A DNA stretch of 15,031 bases, from NCBI GenBank assembly GCA_008081175.1, contig VMCW01000097.1:1-15031 (forward strand), in the 5' to 3' direction. Origin of the DNA: Flavobacteriaceae bacterium. GTDB lineage: Bacteria; Bacteroidota; Bacteroidia; Flavobacteriales; Flavobacteriaceae. The notes below the pieces were generated by a model that did no database searches, had not been told where the DNA came from, and saw nothing but the letters and a program-made list of their open reading frames with translations. Below are positions 7,064 to 14,240 of this stretch, one piece after another. The position numbers were made by a program, and so were the translations under genes. Within the stretch, counting starts at the first letter, position 1. Every line of letters starts with the position of its first letter.

Positions 7064-8017
7064 ATGGCAGTAGTAGTTTATTTAGAATCACAAAAAGGAA
7101 CGATTAAAAAAACAGGCTTTGAGCTGGCCTCTTACGGCCGTGCTGTTGCAGATGCCCTTGGAGAACAACTCATAGGAGTAGGATTCAATCTCCAAGATAC
7201 AAAAAGCATAAATCCCTATGGCATGGATGTGCTCTACAATGTGGACACCCCCGAAGGTTCATTTTTTAATGCAGACCGTTACAGCAGTACCATTGCTGGA
7301 ATTGCTTCTAAAGAGAAGGCTCAAGTGATAGTGGTAAGTTCCTCCGCTGATGGACGGTACTTAGGGCCTCTACTTTCTGCAAAATTAGACGCAGCCTTTT
7401 TGTCTAATGTGGTTGATTTGCCTACACAATATAGTCCCTTGAAAGTAAAGCGTTCTTGTTTCACAAACAAAGCATTCAATAGAACCTTAAGTCAAAAGGA
7501 GTGCAACATTCTTTCATTATCCTCTAATGCTTTTGGTTTAAATGAGCAGCAGGGCGATGTTGAGGTTCGCAGTGAACCCTATGCAGAAGCGACAACAGAT
7601 TTAGAAGTAACCGCTATAGATCAGGCTACAGATAAAGTAAGTATAGCCGATGCAGACATTGTTGTTTCGGGAGGGCGAGGACTAAAAGGACCTGAAAACT
7701 GGCACCTAATAGAAGATTTAGCCTCCGTTCTGGATGCTGCAACAGCCTGCTCAAAACCTGTTTCGGACATGGGATGGAGACCTCATAGTGAACACGTTGG
7801 GCAAACGGGAAAACCTGTTGCTTCAAATTTATATATCGCCATTGGGGTATCTGGCGCCATACAACATCTTGCTGGAATCAATTCCTCTAAGGTTAAAGTG
7901 GTCATCAATAACGATCCTGAAGCACCTTTTTTTAAAGCGGCCGACTATGGAATTGTGGGAGATGCTTTTGAGGTGGTTCCCAAGCTGATAGAAAAGCTTA
8001 AAGCACGGAAACACTAG
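7064..8017 (+). CDS. etfA: Electron transfer flavoprotein, alpha subunit
   Basis: 317 residues from the ATG at 7064. The frame is open from 7025, but that would add residues inside etfB. EtfA holds the FAD that carries electrons. The C-terminal FAD domain is complete: VVSGGRGLKG (200-209), the segment AATACSKPVSDMGWRPH (225-241), GQTGK (246-250), then SGAIQHLAGI (263-272) and INNDPEAPFFKAADYGIVGD (281-300). The N-terminal half has the usual divergent alpha/beta domain (MAVVVYLESQKGTIKKTGFE). It starts four bases after the etfB stop, as expected for subunits made in equal amounts. The sequence is of the type normal in Bacteroidota, and the ETF:quinone oxidoreductase and dehydrogenase partners are not in the window. 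Confidence 0.96.
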   Translation: MAVVVYLESQKGTIKKTGFELASYGRAVADALGEQLIGVGFNLQDTKSINPYGMDVLYNVDTPEGSFFNADRYSSTIAGIASKEKAQVIVVSSSADGRYLGPLLSAKLDAAFLSNVVDLPTQYSPLKVKRSCFTNKAFNRTLSQKECNILSLSSNAFGLNEQQGDVEVRSEPYAEATTDLEVTAIDQATDKVSIADADIVVSGGRGLKGPENWHLIEDLASVLDAATACSKPVSDMGWRPHSEHVGQTGKPVASNLYIAIGVSGAIQHLAGINSSKVKVVINNDPEAPFFKAADYGIVGDAFEVVPKLIEKLKARKH

Positions 8018-8031
8018 TTATGTAATAATTC

Positions 8032-8730
8032 ATGATTCATAAAAAGGTAGAAACGGTCAACGAAGCTCTTGAAGGGATTCAAAGTGGTATGACCCTTATG
8101 CTGGGTGGTTTTGGATTGTGTGGGATTCCTGAAAATTTAATAAGTGCACTAGCTCAGAGTTCGTTTGAGAACTTTACCTGTATCTCTGCAAATGTTGGCG
8201 TTGATGATTTTGGATTGGGCCTGCTCTTTGGAGCAAAAAAAATTAAAAAGATGTATGGTTCCTACGTTGGAGAAAATCAAGAGTTTGAAAGGCAGCTTTT
8301 GTCTGGAGAAATAGAAGTTTCTTTGGTACCTATGGGCACCTTAGCTGAAAAGTGCAGGGCAGCACAAATGGGCATCCCTGCTTTTTATACACCTGCAGGT
8401 TTTGGAACAGAAGTGGCGTTGGAAAAAGAACTCCGAGATTTTAATGGAAAAACCTATTTATTGGAAACAGCATTTCAATCTGACTTTTCCTTGGTTAAAG
8501 CATGGAAAGGGGATGAGGCAGGAAATTTAATTTTTAGAGGTACAGCTAGAAATTTCAATCCTTTGATGTGTGGAGCCTCATCAGTGACCGTTGCAGAGGT
8601 GGAAGAATTGGTTCCTGCAGGTGAATTGGACCCCAACCAAATTCATACACCTGGTATTTTTGTTGATCGTATTTTTCAAGGAAAGCTATATGAGAAACGA
8701 ATTGAAAGAAGAACGACACAAAATCCTTAA
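8032..8730 (+). CDS. scoA: 3-oxoacid CoA-transferase, subunit A
   Basis: 232 residues, normal length for the alpha chain of the two-subunit family I CoA-transferases. With subunit B it moves CoA from succinyl-CoA to a 3-oxoacid such as acetoacetate (SCOT reaction). Family signs are the glycine-rich signature GGFGLCGIPENLI (25-37), the ISANVGVDDFGLGLL region, the segment SYVGENQEFERQLLSGEIEV, PMGTLAEKCRAAQMGIPAFYTPAG, and FRGTARNFNPLMCGAS near the C-terminus. The closest pattern is succinyl-CoA:3-ketoacid transferase rather than acetate (AtoD) or glutaconate transferase, but the acceptor cannot be settled from sequence. It starts 14 bases after etfA and two bases before scoB, so ETF and CoA-transferase are probably co-transcribed. 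Confidence 0.92.
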   Translation: MIHKKVETVNEALEGIQSGMTLMLGGFGLCGIPENLISALAQSSFENFTCISANVGVDDFGLGLLFGAKKIKKMYGSYVGENQEFERQLLSGEIEVSLVPMGTLAEKCRAAQMGIPAFYTPAGFGTEVALEKELRDFNGKTYLLETAFQSDFSLVKAWKGDEAGNLIFRGTARNFNPLMCGASSVTVAEVEELVPAGELDPNQIHTPGIFVDRIFQGKLYEKRIERRTTQNP

Positions 8731-8732
8731 TC

Positions 8733-9389
8733 ATGCCACTTACCAAAAATCAAATTGCTCAGCGAATAGCTCAAGAACTCCAATCAGGTTTTTATGTGAA
8801 CTTGGGAATAGGTATTCCAACACTAGTTGCTAATCACGTTCCTAAGGAAATGGCGGTTGAATTTCAAAGTGAGAATGGAATACTAGGTGTTGGTCCTTTT
8901 CCCGAAGCAGGTAAAGAAGATCCCGATTTGGTCAATGCCGGAAAACAAACCATTACACCCCTTCCAGGTTCCAGTTATTTTGATTCTGCAGTAAGCTTTG
9001 GTATGATTCGCGGTAAACACATTGATCTTACCGTTTTAGGAGCTATGGAAGTTTCTGAAACAGGGGACATTGCAAACTGGAAAGTGCCGGGTAAACTCGT
9101 GAAAGGAATGGGAGGTGCAATGGATCTTGTGGCGAGTTCAGAAAATATAATTGTTGCTATGATCCATACTGATTCAAAGGGAGCTTCCAAGCTTTTAAAA
9201 AAATGTACCCTTCCCTTGACCGGGGTTCGATGTGTAAAACGCATTGTAACCCATTTGGCAGTATTGGATGTTGTTGAAGGAGGGTTTTTACTCAAAGAGA
9301 GAGCTCCTGGAGTTTCAGTAGATGAAATCCAATTGGCCACTGAAGGGAGGTTGGTTGTTCCCAAATTTGTTCCTGAAATGATATTTTAA
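8733..9389 (+). CDS. scoB: 3-oxoacid CoA-transferase, subunit B
   Basis: 218 residues, normal length for the beta chain. It carries the catalytic glutamate, Glu47, in the SENG motif (QSENGILG, 45-52), which forms the glutamyl-CoA thioester. Other marks are NLGIGIPTLVANHVP (23-37), GSSYFDSAVSFGMIRGKHID, LGAMEVSETGDIANW, GKLVKGMGGAMDL and the C-terminal LKERAPGVSVDEI. It begins two bases after the scoA stop, consistent with coupled translation. Downstream, 66 bases separate it from the next gene. There is no clear terminator there, so read-through into the DUF1080 gene is possible. Confidence 0.94.
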   Translation: MPLTKNQIAQRIAQELQSGFYVNLGIGIPTLVANHVPKEMAVEFQSENGILGVGPFPEAGKEDPDLVNAGKQTITPLPGSSYFDSAVSFGMIRGKHIDLTVLGAMEVSETGDIANWKVPGKLVKGMGGAMDLVASSENIIVAMIHTDSKGASKLLKKCTLPLTGVRCVKRIVTHLAVLDVVEGGFLLKERAPGVSVDEIQLATEGRLVVPKFVPEMIF

Positions 9390-9455
9390 GGATACCGTTG
9401 TGTTTTAGTGGAAATTATTTTCATTAAATTAGTATTTTTAAACAAACATTTCAAT

Positions 9456-10181
9456 ATGCGAACACTTCTATTGACCTTTACTTTTGTTTTTATTGTGAGT
9501 TGCCAATCAGCAGCCGATAAAAAAGAAACAAAAAAGACTGATGTTCCAGCTTCGGACTGGGTTTCTCTATCACCAAAAGATAGTTTTGAAGGCTGGCACA
9601 TTTTCCAAAATGAGTCTGGAGAAAAAACAGGATGGTCAGTACAAGATGGTGTTTTTACTTTTGATAAAGAAAATGCAAGCGGTAAAGGCAATAAAAGTTT
9701 ACTTACCGACGCCGTTTATTCGAGTTTTGAAATTCAATTTGACTGGAAACTTTCACCCAACTCTAACAGTGGTTTTATGTGGGGGGTAAATGAAGATAAA
9801 AAATACGATCATCCTTTTGTTACGGGGCCTGAAATTCAGATTATAGATGCAGCTGTTTATGGTGATGATCCCGAGCATCAGCGCCATACTGTTGGTGCGC
9901 TATACGATATGCTGCCTCCTAGCAATATAGCTTCTAAAGAGCCAGGTGCATGGAACACCTATCACATTACCGTAAACCACAAACAAAATGAAGGTATTGT
10001 CGTGCTGAACGGTACAGAAATAAATCGTTTTCCATTGTCCGGCCCGCAGTGGGATGCATTGGTAGAAGACAGTAAATTTTCAAAAATACCTGATTTTGGT
10101 ACCTTTAAAGAGGGACACCTAAGTCTTCAAGATCACCCTGGTGTGATTTCCTACAGAAACATCAAAATAAGACAACTCTGA
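9456..10181 (+). CDS. DUF1080 lipoprotein (3-keto-glycoside lyase/hydrolase family)
   Basis: 241 residues from the ATG at 9456. A GTG at 9408 is in frame, but the signal peptide starts at MRTLLL. Residues 1-15 and Cys16 (IVSC) form a lipoprotein signal, followed by a polar linker and one concanavalin-like beta-sandwich domain (PF06439) from about residue 35 to the end. Conserved parts are FDWKLSPNSNSGFMWGV (95-111), GPEIQIIDAA (124-133), HTVGALYDMLPP (144-155) and GAWNTYHITVNH (164-175). Family members degrade 3-keto-disaccharides and 3-keto-glycosides, or bind carbohydrate, in the periplasm. The first reaction, oxidation at C3 by an exported dehydrogenase, must come from elsewhere because no such gene is seen here. 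The next gene starts one base after the stop. The Tat-exported TIM-barrel protein at the left of the window is a plausible pathway partner. Confidence 0.85.
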   Translation: MRTLLLTFTFVFIVSCQSAADKKETKKTDVPASDWVSLSPKDSFEGWHIFQNESGEKTGWSVQDGVFTFDKENASGKGNKSLLTDAVYSSFEIQFDWKLSPNSNSGFMWGVNEDKKYDHPFVTGPEIQIIDAAVYGDDPEHQRHTVGALYDMLPPSNIASKEPGAWNTYHITVNHKQNEGIVVLNGTEINRFPLSGPQWDALVEDSKFSKIPDFGTFKEGHLSLQDHPGVISYRNIKIRQL

Positions 10182-10182
10182 T

Positions 10183-10527
10183 TTGAATTGGTTTACTAAA
10201 TACCGTTCTTTCTTATCTGTTGGGGTAGCATTATTGCTCTCCTTTGTGTTCTTGTTGCCCATCGGTTTAAAGCTTAAGCACTCGATTGATTTTCACAGTG
10301 AAACAACAGCTTGTAACTACAGTAAAACCCATTTGCATGCAGCCAGTTCACACAACGACTTGCTAGATTATTATTTTCAGTCGTTAGTAAATACTGTTCC
10401 TAATTTTACGGAAATAACCCCTGTAAATATTACGCCCCAAAAGTTTAATGAGTATTCTTTTCTTTTCATTTTAAAGACCAATACGGTCCACGGTTTAAGG
10501 GCTCCTCCTTTTGTAATTTCTATTTAA
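10183..10527 (+). CDS. Small membrane-anchored His/Cys-containing protein of unknown function
   Basis: 114 residues beginning at TTG (10183); no in-frame ATG precedes the hydrophobic segment, so TTG is the only sensible start. One hydrophobic stretch (about 11-30) is an uncleaved anchor or signal. The region just after it holds likely metal ligands: His33, His38, Cys44, His50, His52 and His57. The C-terminus ends in LRAPPFVISI. From memory, short exported proteins of this layout, with a His/Cys patch after the membrane segment and a R[GA]PP-like end, recur upstream of TonB-dependent receptors in flavobacteria. I cannot name the family. The position one base after the DUF1080 gene and 71 bases before the lipoprotein and receptor genes suggests a part in ligand capture or sensing for that receptor, probably of a metal. 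This is inference. Confidence 0.65.
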   Translation: MNWFTKYRSFLSVGVALLLSFVFLLPIGLKLKHSIDFHSETTACNYSKTHLHAASSHNDLLDYYFQSLVNTVPNFTEITPVNITPQKFNEYSFLFILKTNTVHGLRAPPFVISI

Positions 10528-10540
10528 AGACAAATATTGA

Positions 10541-10564
10541 GGGTTTCAATCGCTTTTGAAATCC
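10541..10564 (+). other. Hairpin between the small membrane protein and lipoprotein genes
   Basis: GGGTTTCAA (10541-10549) pairs with TTGAAATCC (10556-10564), a nine-base stem with one G-U pair and a six-base loop. Only a weak T-rich stretch (TAGTTTCTTATT) follows, so it is at best a leaky terminator. It could also be an mRNA-stability element that sets different levels for the genes before and after it. Confidence 0.5.
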
Positions 10565-10598
10565 TAGTTTCTTATTAAATAATCATTACAAACCTAAA

Positions 10599-11144
10599 AT
10601 GAAAACAATTAACTATACAATACAAACCTTTTTATTATGCTCGAGCATGCTGTTTTTTTCATGTGAAAAAGAAGCACCAGAATTGGTTGAAGAGCAAGAA
10701 TTAATTACAACTGTAACACTCGAGTTTCTTACCGAGGGTGAACCCTCTCAAACCCTACGTTGGCAAATGGACAATGTGAATCCTGAGACAGCTACATTAA
10801 AAGTAAATACACCCTACACCGTTCGGGTTGCTTTTTTAGATGAAAGTGATCCTGGAGATATTGAAGACATCACGCAAGAGGTGCAAGAAGAAGCAGATGT
10901 TCACCAAGTTTTTTTCGAATTTTCGGATCTAAATATTGATTTTAGTAGCGGTGCTTCAGATGTTAGAGACAGTCAAAATAATCCACTTTATCTTCAAAGT
11001 ATTTGGAATGCTACTGCTACTGGGACAGGTACGGTGAGGGTTTATTTGATTCATGAACCTACCTCAAAAACCAGTACTAGCAGATCTGGTTTTGGTGGTG
11101 ATACAGACGTAGCTGTTGATTTTCCAATTCGAATTATAGAATAA
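10599..11144 (+). CDS. Lipoprotein of a conserved TonB-receptor-associated family
   Basis: 181 residues. A lipoprotein signal ends at Cys22 (LFFSC), followed by the acidic, lysine-containing start EKEAPELVEEQE. The domain has a beta-rich pattern: ITTVTLEFL, WQMDNVNPETATLKVN, YTVRVAFLDES, a very acidic stretch EDITQEVQEEADVHQVFFEF (about 88-107), then GTGTVRVYLIHEP and a closing TDVAVDFPIRI. The EEADVHQ part offers acidic and His ligands. I recognise the pattern (ITT..L opening, EDIT.EV..E.D.HQ, the L.HEP strand, TD..V.FP end) as a recurring flavobacterial lipoprotein, sometimes labelled 'type 1 periplasmic binding fold superfamily protein', typically encoded just before a TonB-dependent receptor. 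Its function is not established. The stop overlaps the receptor start by one base (TAATG), so the two should be made together and may form a surface or periplasmic partner pair, probably for a metal or metal complex. Confidence 0.75.
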   Translation: MKTINYTIQTFLLCSSMLFFSCEKEAPELVEEQELITTVTLEFLTEGEPSQTLRWQMDNVNPETATLKVNTPYTVRVAFLDESDPGDIEDITQEVQEEADVHQVFFEFSDLNIDFSSGASDVRDSQNNPLYLQSIWNATATGTGTVRVYLIHEPTSKTSTSRSGFGGDTDVAVDFPIRIIE

Positions 11145-13564
11145 TGAAGCTTAGCTTTTCAAAGCTGTGCTTTCTGTTGGTTGCTTTCACCCTTGGTAAC
11201 TGGTTTGTTTCTGGACAAACCTGTGCCTACTCCCTGAGAGGAAAAGTGATTGATTTGCACGACAGCACTCCTATCTACGGTGCCCTTGTTTCAGTCGAGG
11301 GCACCGACTTTTTCTCACAAACAGATGAAGAGGGTAATTATCTGTTAGAAGGACTTTGTTACGAACAAATTATTATTTCTGTTGAGCACCCTCAATGTAT
11401 TTCCTTAAAAAGAGAAGTCAAACTTTTAACTCAAAAAGAGCTTAACTTTCAGCTGGAACACCATATCAATGAGTTGGAAGAGATTATTTTGTCAGAATCC
11501 CAATTAGAGACACAAAATGCTTCGGTCAAAGAAGCGCGACTTAGCAAAGATCAAATCAGTCAATATAGTAGTGAAAGTATTTCCGAGGCACTTTCTTCGC
11601 TTTCAGGAGTTTCTCTTCTCCAAACGGGAAACACTATTTCAAAACCCATCATACACGGTATGTTTGGAAGTAGAGTGGGAATAGTTGCTAATGGGGTTCG
11701 ACTTAGGGATCAAGAGTGGGGTGCAGACCATGCTCCCAGCATAGACCTCAATGCTTTTGAAGGAGTACAAGTGATAAAGGGGGCAGCAACACTAAAATAC
11801 GGTGGTGATACTGCTGGCGGAATGATTGTTCTTACTCCTTCCAAGAAAATGTTACAAGACAGCCTTTATGGAGCCACTACTTTAAATTTGGAAAGCAATG
11901 GAAAAGGAGGAAGTTTTCAGTCTAAAATGAATCGAACTACTTCCAAGGGACTGTACATTGGTGCTCACTTGACAGCAAGGCGTTTTGGTGATTTCCAAGC
12001 ACCCAACTACAATCTTTCCAATACCGGTTTAGAAGAAGGAGTATTTTCATTAAAATTTGGAAAAACAAAAGTGGTTAAAGGGTGGGAACTGAATTATTCC
12101 CGTTTTCAAAATCAAATGGGAATACTTCGAGCATCTCATATTGGAAATATTCAAGATTTACTAGTGGCTTTAAATTCCAATGAGCCTTTGCGAATCAACC
12201 CATTTACATATGTGATTTCCGCTCCTAAACAAGAGGGGATCCATCAAAATCTTCAATTTTCTTATTACACTACCACAAAAAATAATGCAAAATGGCAATG
12301 GGAATACAGTTATCAAATCAATCAGCGAAAAGAGTATGATGTTCGACGAGCTGGGCGTTCCGATTTTGCAGCACTCGATTTAAAGCTACAGTCCCATACC
12401 TTATTAGGTTCGTACTCCTGGGAGAATGATTTTGAATGGAAATATGAGTGGGGTATCAATGGTTTATTCGAGGACAACTTTTCCAATCCCAATACCGGAG
12501 TGAAACGCTTGATTCCAGATTATACAAAATATGAATTGGGCACTTTTTTTGTAGCAGTCTACAAACCGACGAATCTCTTTTCTTGGGATTGGGGTCTGCG
12601 TTTGGACGGTCTCTTTTTCGATGCTCAAAAGTACTACGATCTTGCAGACTGGGAGACTAGGGGTTATGGTTTAAGGTATTCCAGATTTGAAATACAAAAT
12701 AGGGGAAACCAACTTTTGACACGTCCTCAGCTCTTTTATTTTAACCTAGCTGCCCAAACAGGTATTTCATTTGCCATTGGTGCGGGTTTTGAAACAAAAT
12801 TGGCCTATATTCTCTCGCAACGAGCACCTAATGCCTCTGAGTTGTTTAGTGATGGACTTCACCACTCTTTAGCTACGATAGAGTATGGTAATTTGGATCT
12901 AAAAAAAGAGACTACTCATAAGGTTCTCCTTAGTTTTTCAAAGGCAGAAGGAGGTTTTTCTGCCTCTGTAGAGCCTTATTTTTCCTTTTCAAAAAACTAC
13001 ATCTACATTGCTCCCCAAGGTATAGAACAAACTATTAGAGGTGCTTTTCCTGTTTGGAACTATTTTGCCACAGATGTCCTTATGGCGGGTTTTGATTCCA
13101 ATCTAGAGTATGAAATTAAAAATCAAATTACTTTGGCGTGGTCAACTTCCTACATTTATGGACAGGATCTCATGGAGGCCCAACCTTTAATTTTGATTCC
13201 ACCTTTTAATTCTTTCCAGAAAATAAAATACACCTCAAAAAAAAGGTTGTGGGATGTTGAAATTGCTCATCAGTTTGTTGGACAGCAAGGTAATTACCCT
13301 GACTTTGATTTTACTTATAACACTATAGAAATGGGCACTATAGTACCCAAAAAAGTAGAAGTTAGTGCTCCACCAAAAGGCTATAACAAATGGGATGTTT
13401 TTTTTTCAATATATTTGAGTCAGAGAGGGCAATCTAAAAGTTATGTTCGACTTGTTGCTCAAAATCTAACCAATACAGATTACCGAAATTACTTAAATAG
13501 ATTGCGGTTTTTTTCTTCAGAGTTGGGGAGAAATTTTCAGCTTCAACTTGTGTTACGCTATTAA
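11144..13564 (+). CDS. TonB-dependent outer-membrane receptor, ZnuD-like plug
   Basis: 806 residues. There is a signal peptide (about 1-24), then a carboxypeptidase-regulatory-like beta domain (27-105; LRGKVIDLHDSTPIYGALVSV with GNYLLEGL), a possible TonB box near 111-118 (LEEIILSE), a plug domain (about 125-235) and a beta barrel ending in the aromatic-terminated strand QLQLVLRY needed for BamA insertion. The plug contains SKPIIHGMFGSRVGIVANGV, then QEWGADHAPSID (190-201) and VQVIKGAATLKYGGDTAGG (208-226). The 'HAP.ID' motif followed by the IKG.A.L.YG turn is shared with ZnuD-type zinc receptors and related receptors in this phylum, rather than with SusC. No SusD partner is present, so polysaccharide uptake is unlikely. 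It is coupled to the upstream lipoprotein gene by a one-base overlap. The ligand (zinc, copper or another metal) is inferred from family resemblance and the His/Cys-bearing neighbour. Confidence 0.9.
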   Translation: MKLSFSKLCFLLVAFTLGNWFVSGQTCAYSLRGKVIDLHDSTPIYGALVSVEGTDFFSQTDEEGNYLLEGLCYEQIIISVEHPQCISLKREVKLLTQKELNFQLEHHINELEEIILSESQLETQNASVKEARLSKDQISQYSSESISEALSSLSGVSLLQTGNTISKPIIHGMFGSRVGIVANGVRLRDQEWGADHAPSIDLNAFEGVQVIKGAATLKYGGDTAGGMIVLTPSKKMLQDSLYGATTLNLESNGKGGSFQSKMNRTTSKGLYIGAHLTARRFGDFQAPNYNLSNTGLEEGVFSLKFGKTKVVKGWELNYSRFQNQMGILRASHIGNIQDLLVALNSNEPLRINPFTYVISAPKQEGIHQNLQFSYYTTTKNNAKWQWEYSYQINQRKEYDVRRAGRSDFAALDLKLQSHTLLGSYSWENDFEWKYEWGINGLFEDNFSNPNTGVKRLIPDYTKYELGTFFVAVYKPTNLFSWDWGLRLDGLFFDAQKYYDLADWETRGYGLRYSRFEIQNRGNQLLTRPQLFYFNLAAQTGISFAIGAGFETKLAYILSQRAPNASELFSDGLHHSLATIEYGNLDLKKETTHKVLLSFSKAEGGFSASVEPYFSFSKNYIYIAPQGIEQTIRGAFPVWNYFATDVLMAGFDSNLEYEIKNQITLAWSTSYIYGQDLMEAQPLILIPPFNSFQKIKYTSKKRLWDVEIAHQFVGQQGNYPDFDFTYNTIEMGTIVPKKVEVSAPPKGYNKWDVFFSIYLSQRGQSKSYVRLVAQNLTNTDYRNYLNRLRFFSSELGRNFQLQLVLRY

Positions 13565-13574
13565 ATGAAATGAA

Positions 13575-14240
13575 TTGAAGAACGCCCCCTTGATCTTATT
13601 TATTGTACTTGTCCTCTTGGATTCTTATCTTGTAGATATTCAAAGTAATCTTCAGTATCTTGTAGAGCCACTTTTGGCACCATTACTCCTTCTTTTTTAT
13701 TGGCTAAACAGTTCAAGTCCTAAGCGACTTGTGCTTTTTGCTTTTCTTTTCCTTTGGATGGGAGACTTGTTAATACTTTTTGAAGAAGGGATATCTTTTT
13801 TAAAGTGGGGTATATTCTCCTATTGGATTATGCAGTTGCTACTAATCAAATACTTCATTGATAACTATAAGATTTACAATTTTGGAGCGCACTTAATGGG
13901 AATATTGTTCTACGGTTCGTACTTAACTATCTTTTTATCTCATGTATATCAAACACTTGGCAGTATGCGAATACATGGTGTAGTTTATGGATTAACAGTA
14001 TCTGCATTGGGAAGCCTTATGATAATGGAATTGTTAAGCCGCCAAGGAAAAGTTATTATCTTGATGACATTAGGGCTTTTTGTTTTTTCAGTCAGAGATA
14101 TTTTAATAACCTATAATAAGTGTTATTTTAATGAAGATTTTTTCACTTATCCTATACCCCTGTTACATGCACTAGGGTTTTTTATGATGGTAAAAAGTTT
14201 TATTTGGTTAGAAGAAAATAAAAAAAATGAGAAGTCTTAA
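13575..14240 (+). CDS. YhhN-family integral membrane protein
   Basis: 221 residues starting at TTG (13575); the only nearby ATG (13565) is out of frame and closes at once. The protein is almost entirely hydrophobic, with about eight membrane segments. The pattern fits YhhN/TMEM86 (PF07947): the second conserved segment with Gly63-Asp64 (FLFLWMGDLLILF), and the late segment GLFVFSVRDILITYNK with Asp175, followed by a proline/aromatic loop and a final helix. Mammalian TMEM86 and some bacterial members are lysoplasmalogenases that cleave the vinyl-ether bond of lysoplasmalogens. The role of most bacterial YhhN proteins is unknown, and overall similarity is modest, so the activity is not assured. 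It starts ten bases after the receptor gene and its end overlaps the next gene by 14 bases, so it belongs to the same transcription unit. Confidence 0.75.
   Translation: MKNAPLILFIVLVLLDSYLVDIQSNLQYLVEPLLAPLLLLFYWLNSSSPKRLVLFAFLFLWMGDLLILFEEGISFLKWGIFSYWIMQLLLIKYFIDNYKIYNFGAHLMGILFYGSYLTIFLSHVYQTLGSMRIHGVVYGLTVSALGSLMIMELLSRQGKVIILMTLGLFVFSVRDILITYNKCYFNEDFFTYPIPLLHALGFFMMVKSFIWLEENKKNEKS

Noticed and set aside
8975..9364. 129-residue open frame on the minus strand inside scoB
   Set aside because: It is the opposite-strand shadow of scoB, whose protein is complete and has the catalytic SENG motif. The antisense product has no recognisable domain and no plausible start context.
9386..9691. 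101-residue minus-strand frame over the DUF1080 gene start
   Set aside because: Overlaps the well-supported lipoprotein signal and domain of the plus-strand gene; no domain or signal of its own.
13398..13406. Run of nine T in the receptor gene as a phase-variation tract
   Set aside because: T and A runs of this length are common across this AT-rich window, and the frame is intact; nothing sets it apart.
11144..13564. SusC-type receptor of a polysaccharide utilisation locus
   Set aside because: At 806 residues it is short for SusC, its plug has the ZnuD-like HAP.ID segment, and no SusD gene or glycoside hydrolase is next to it.
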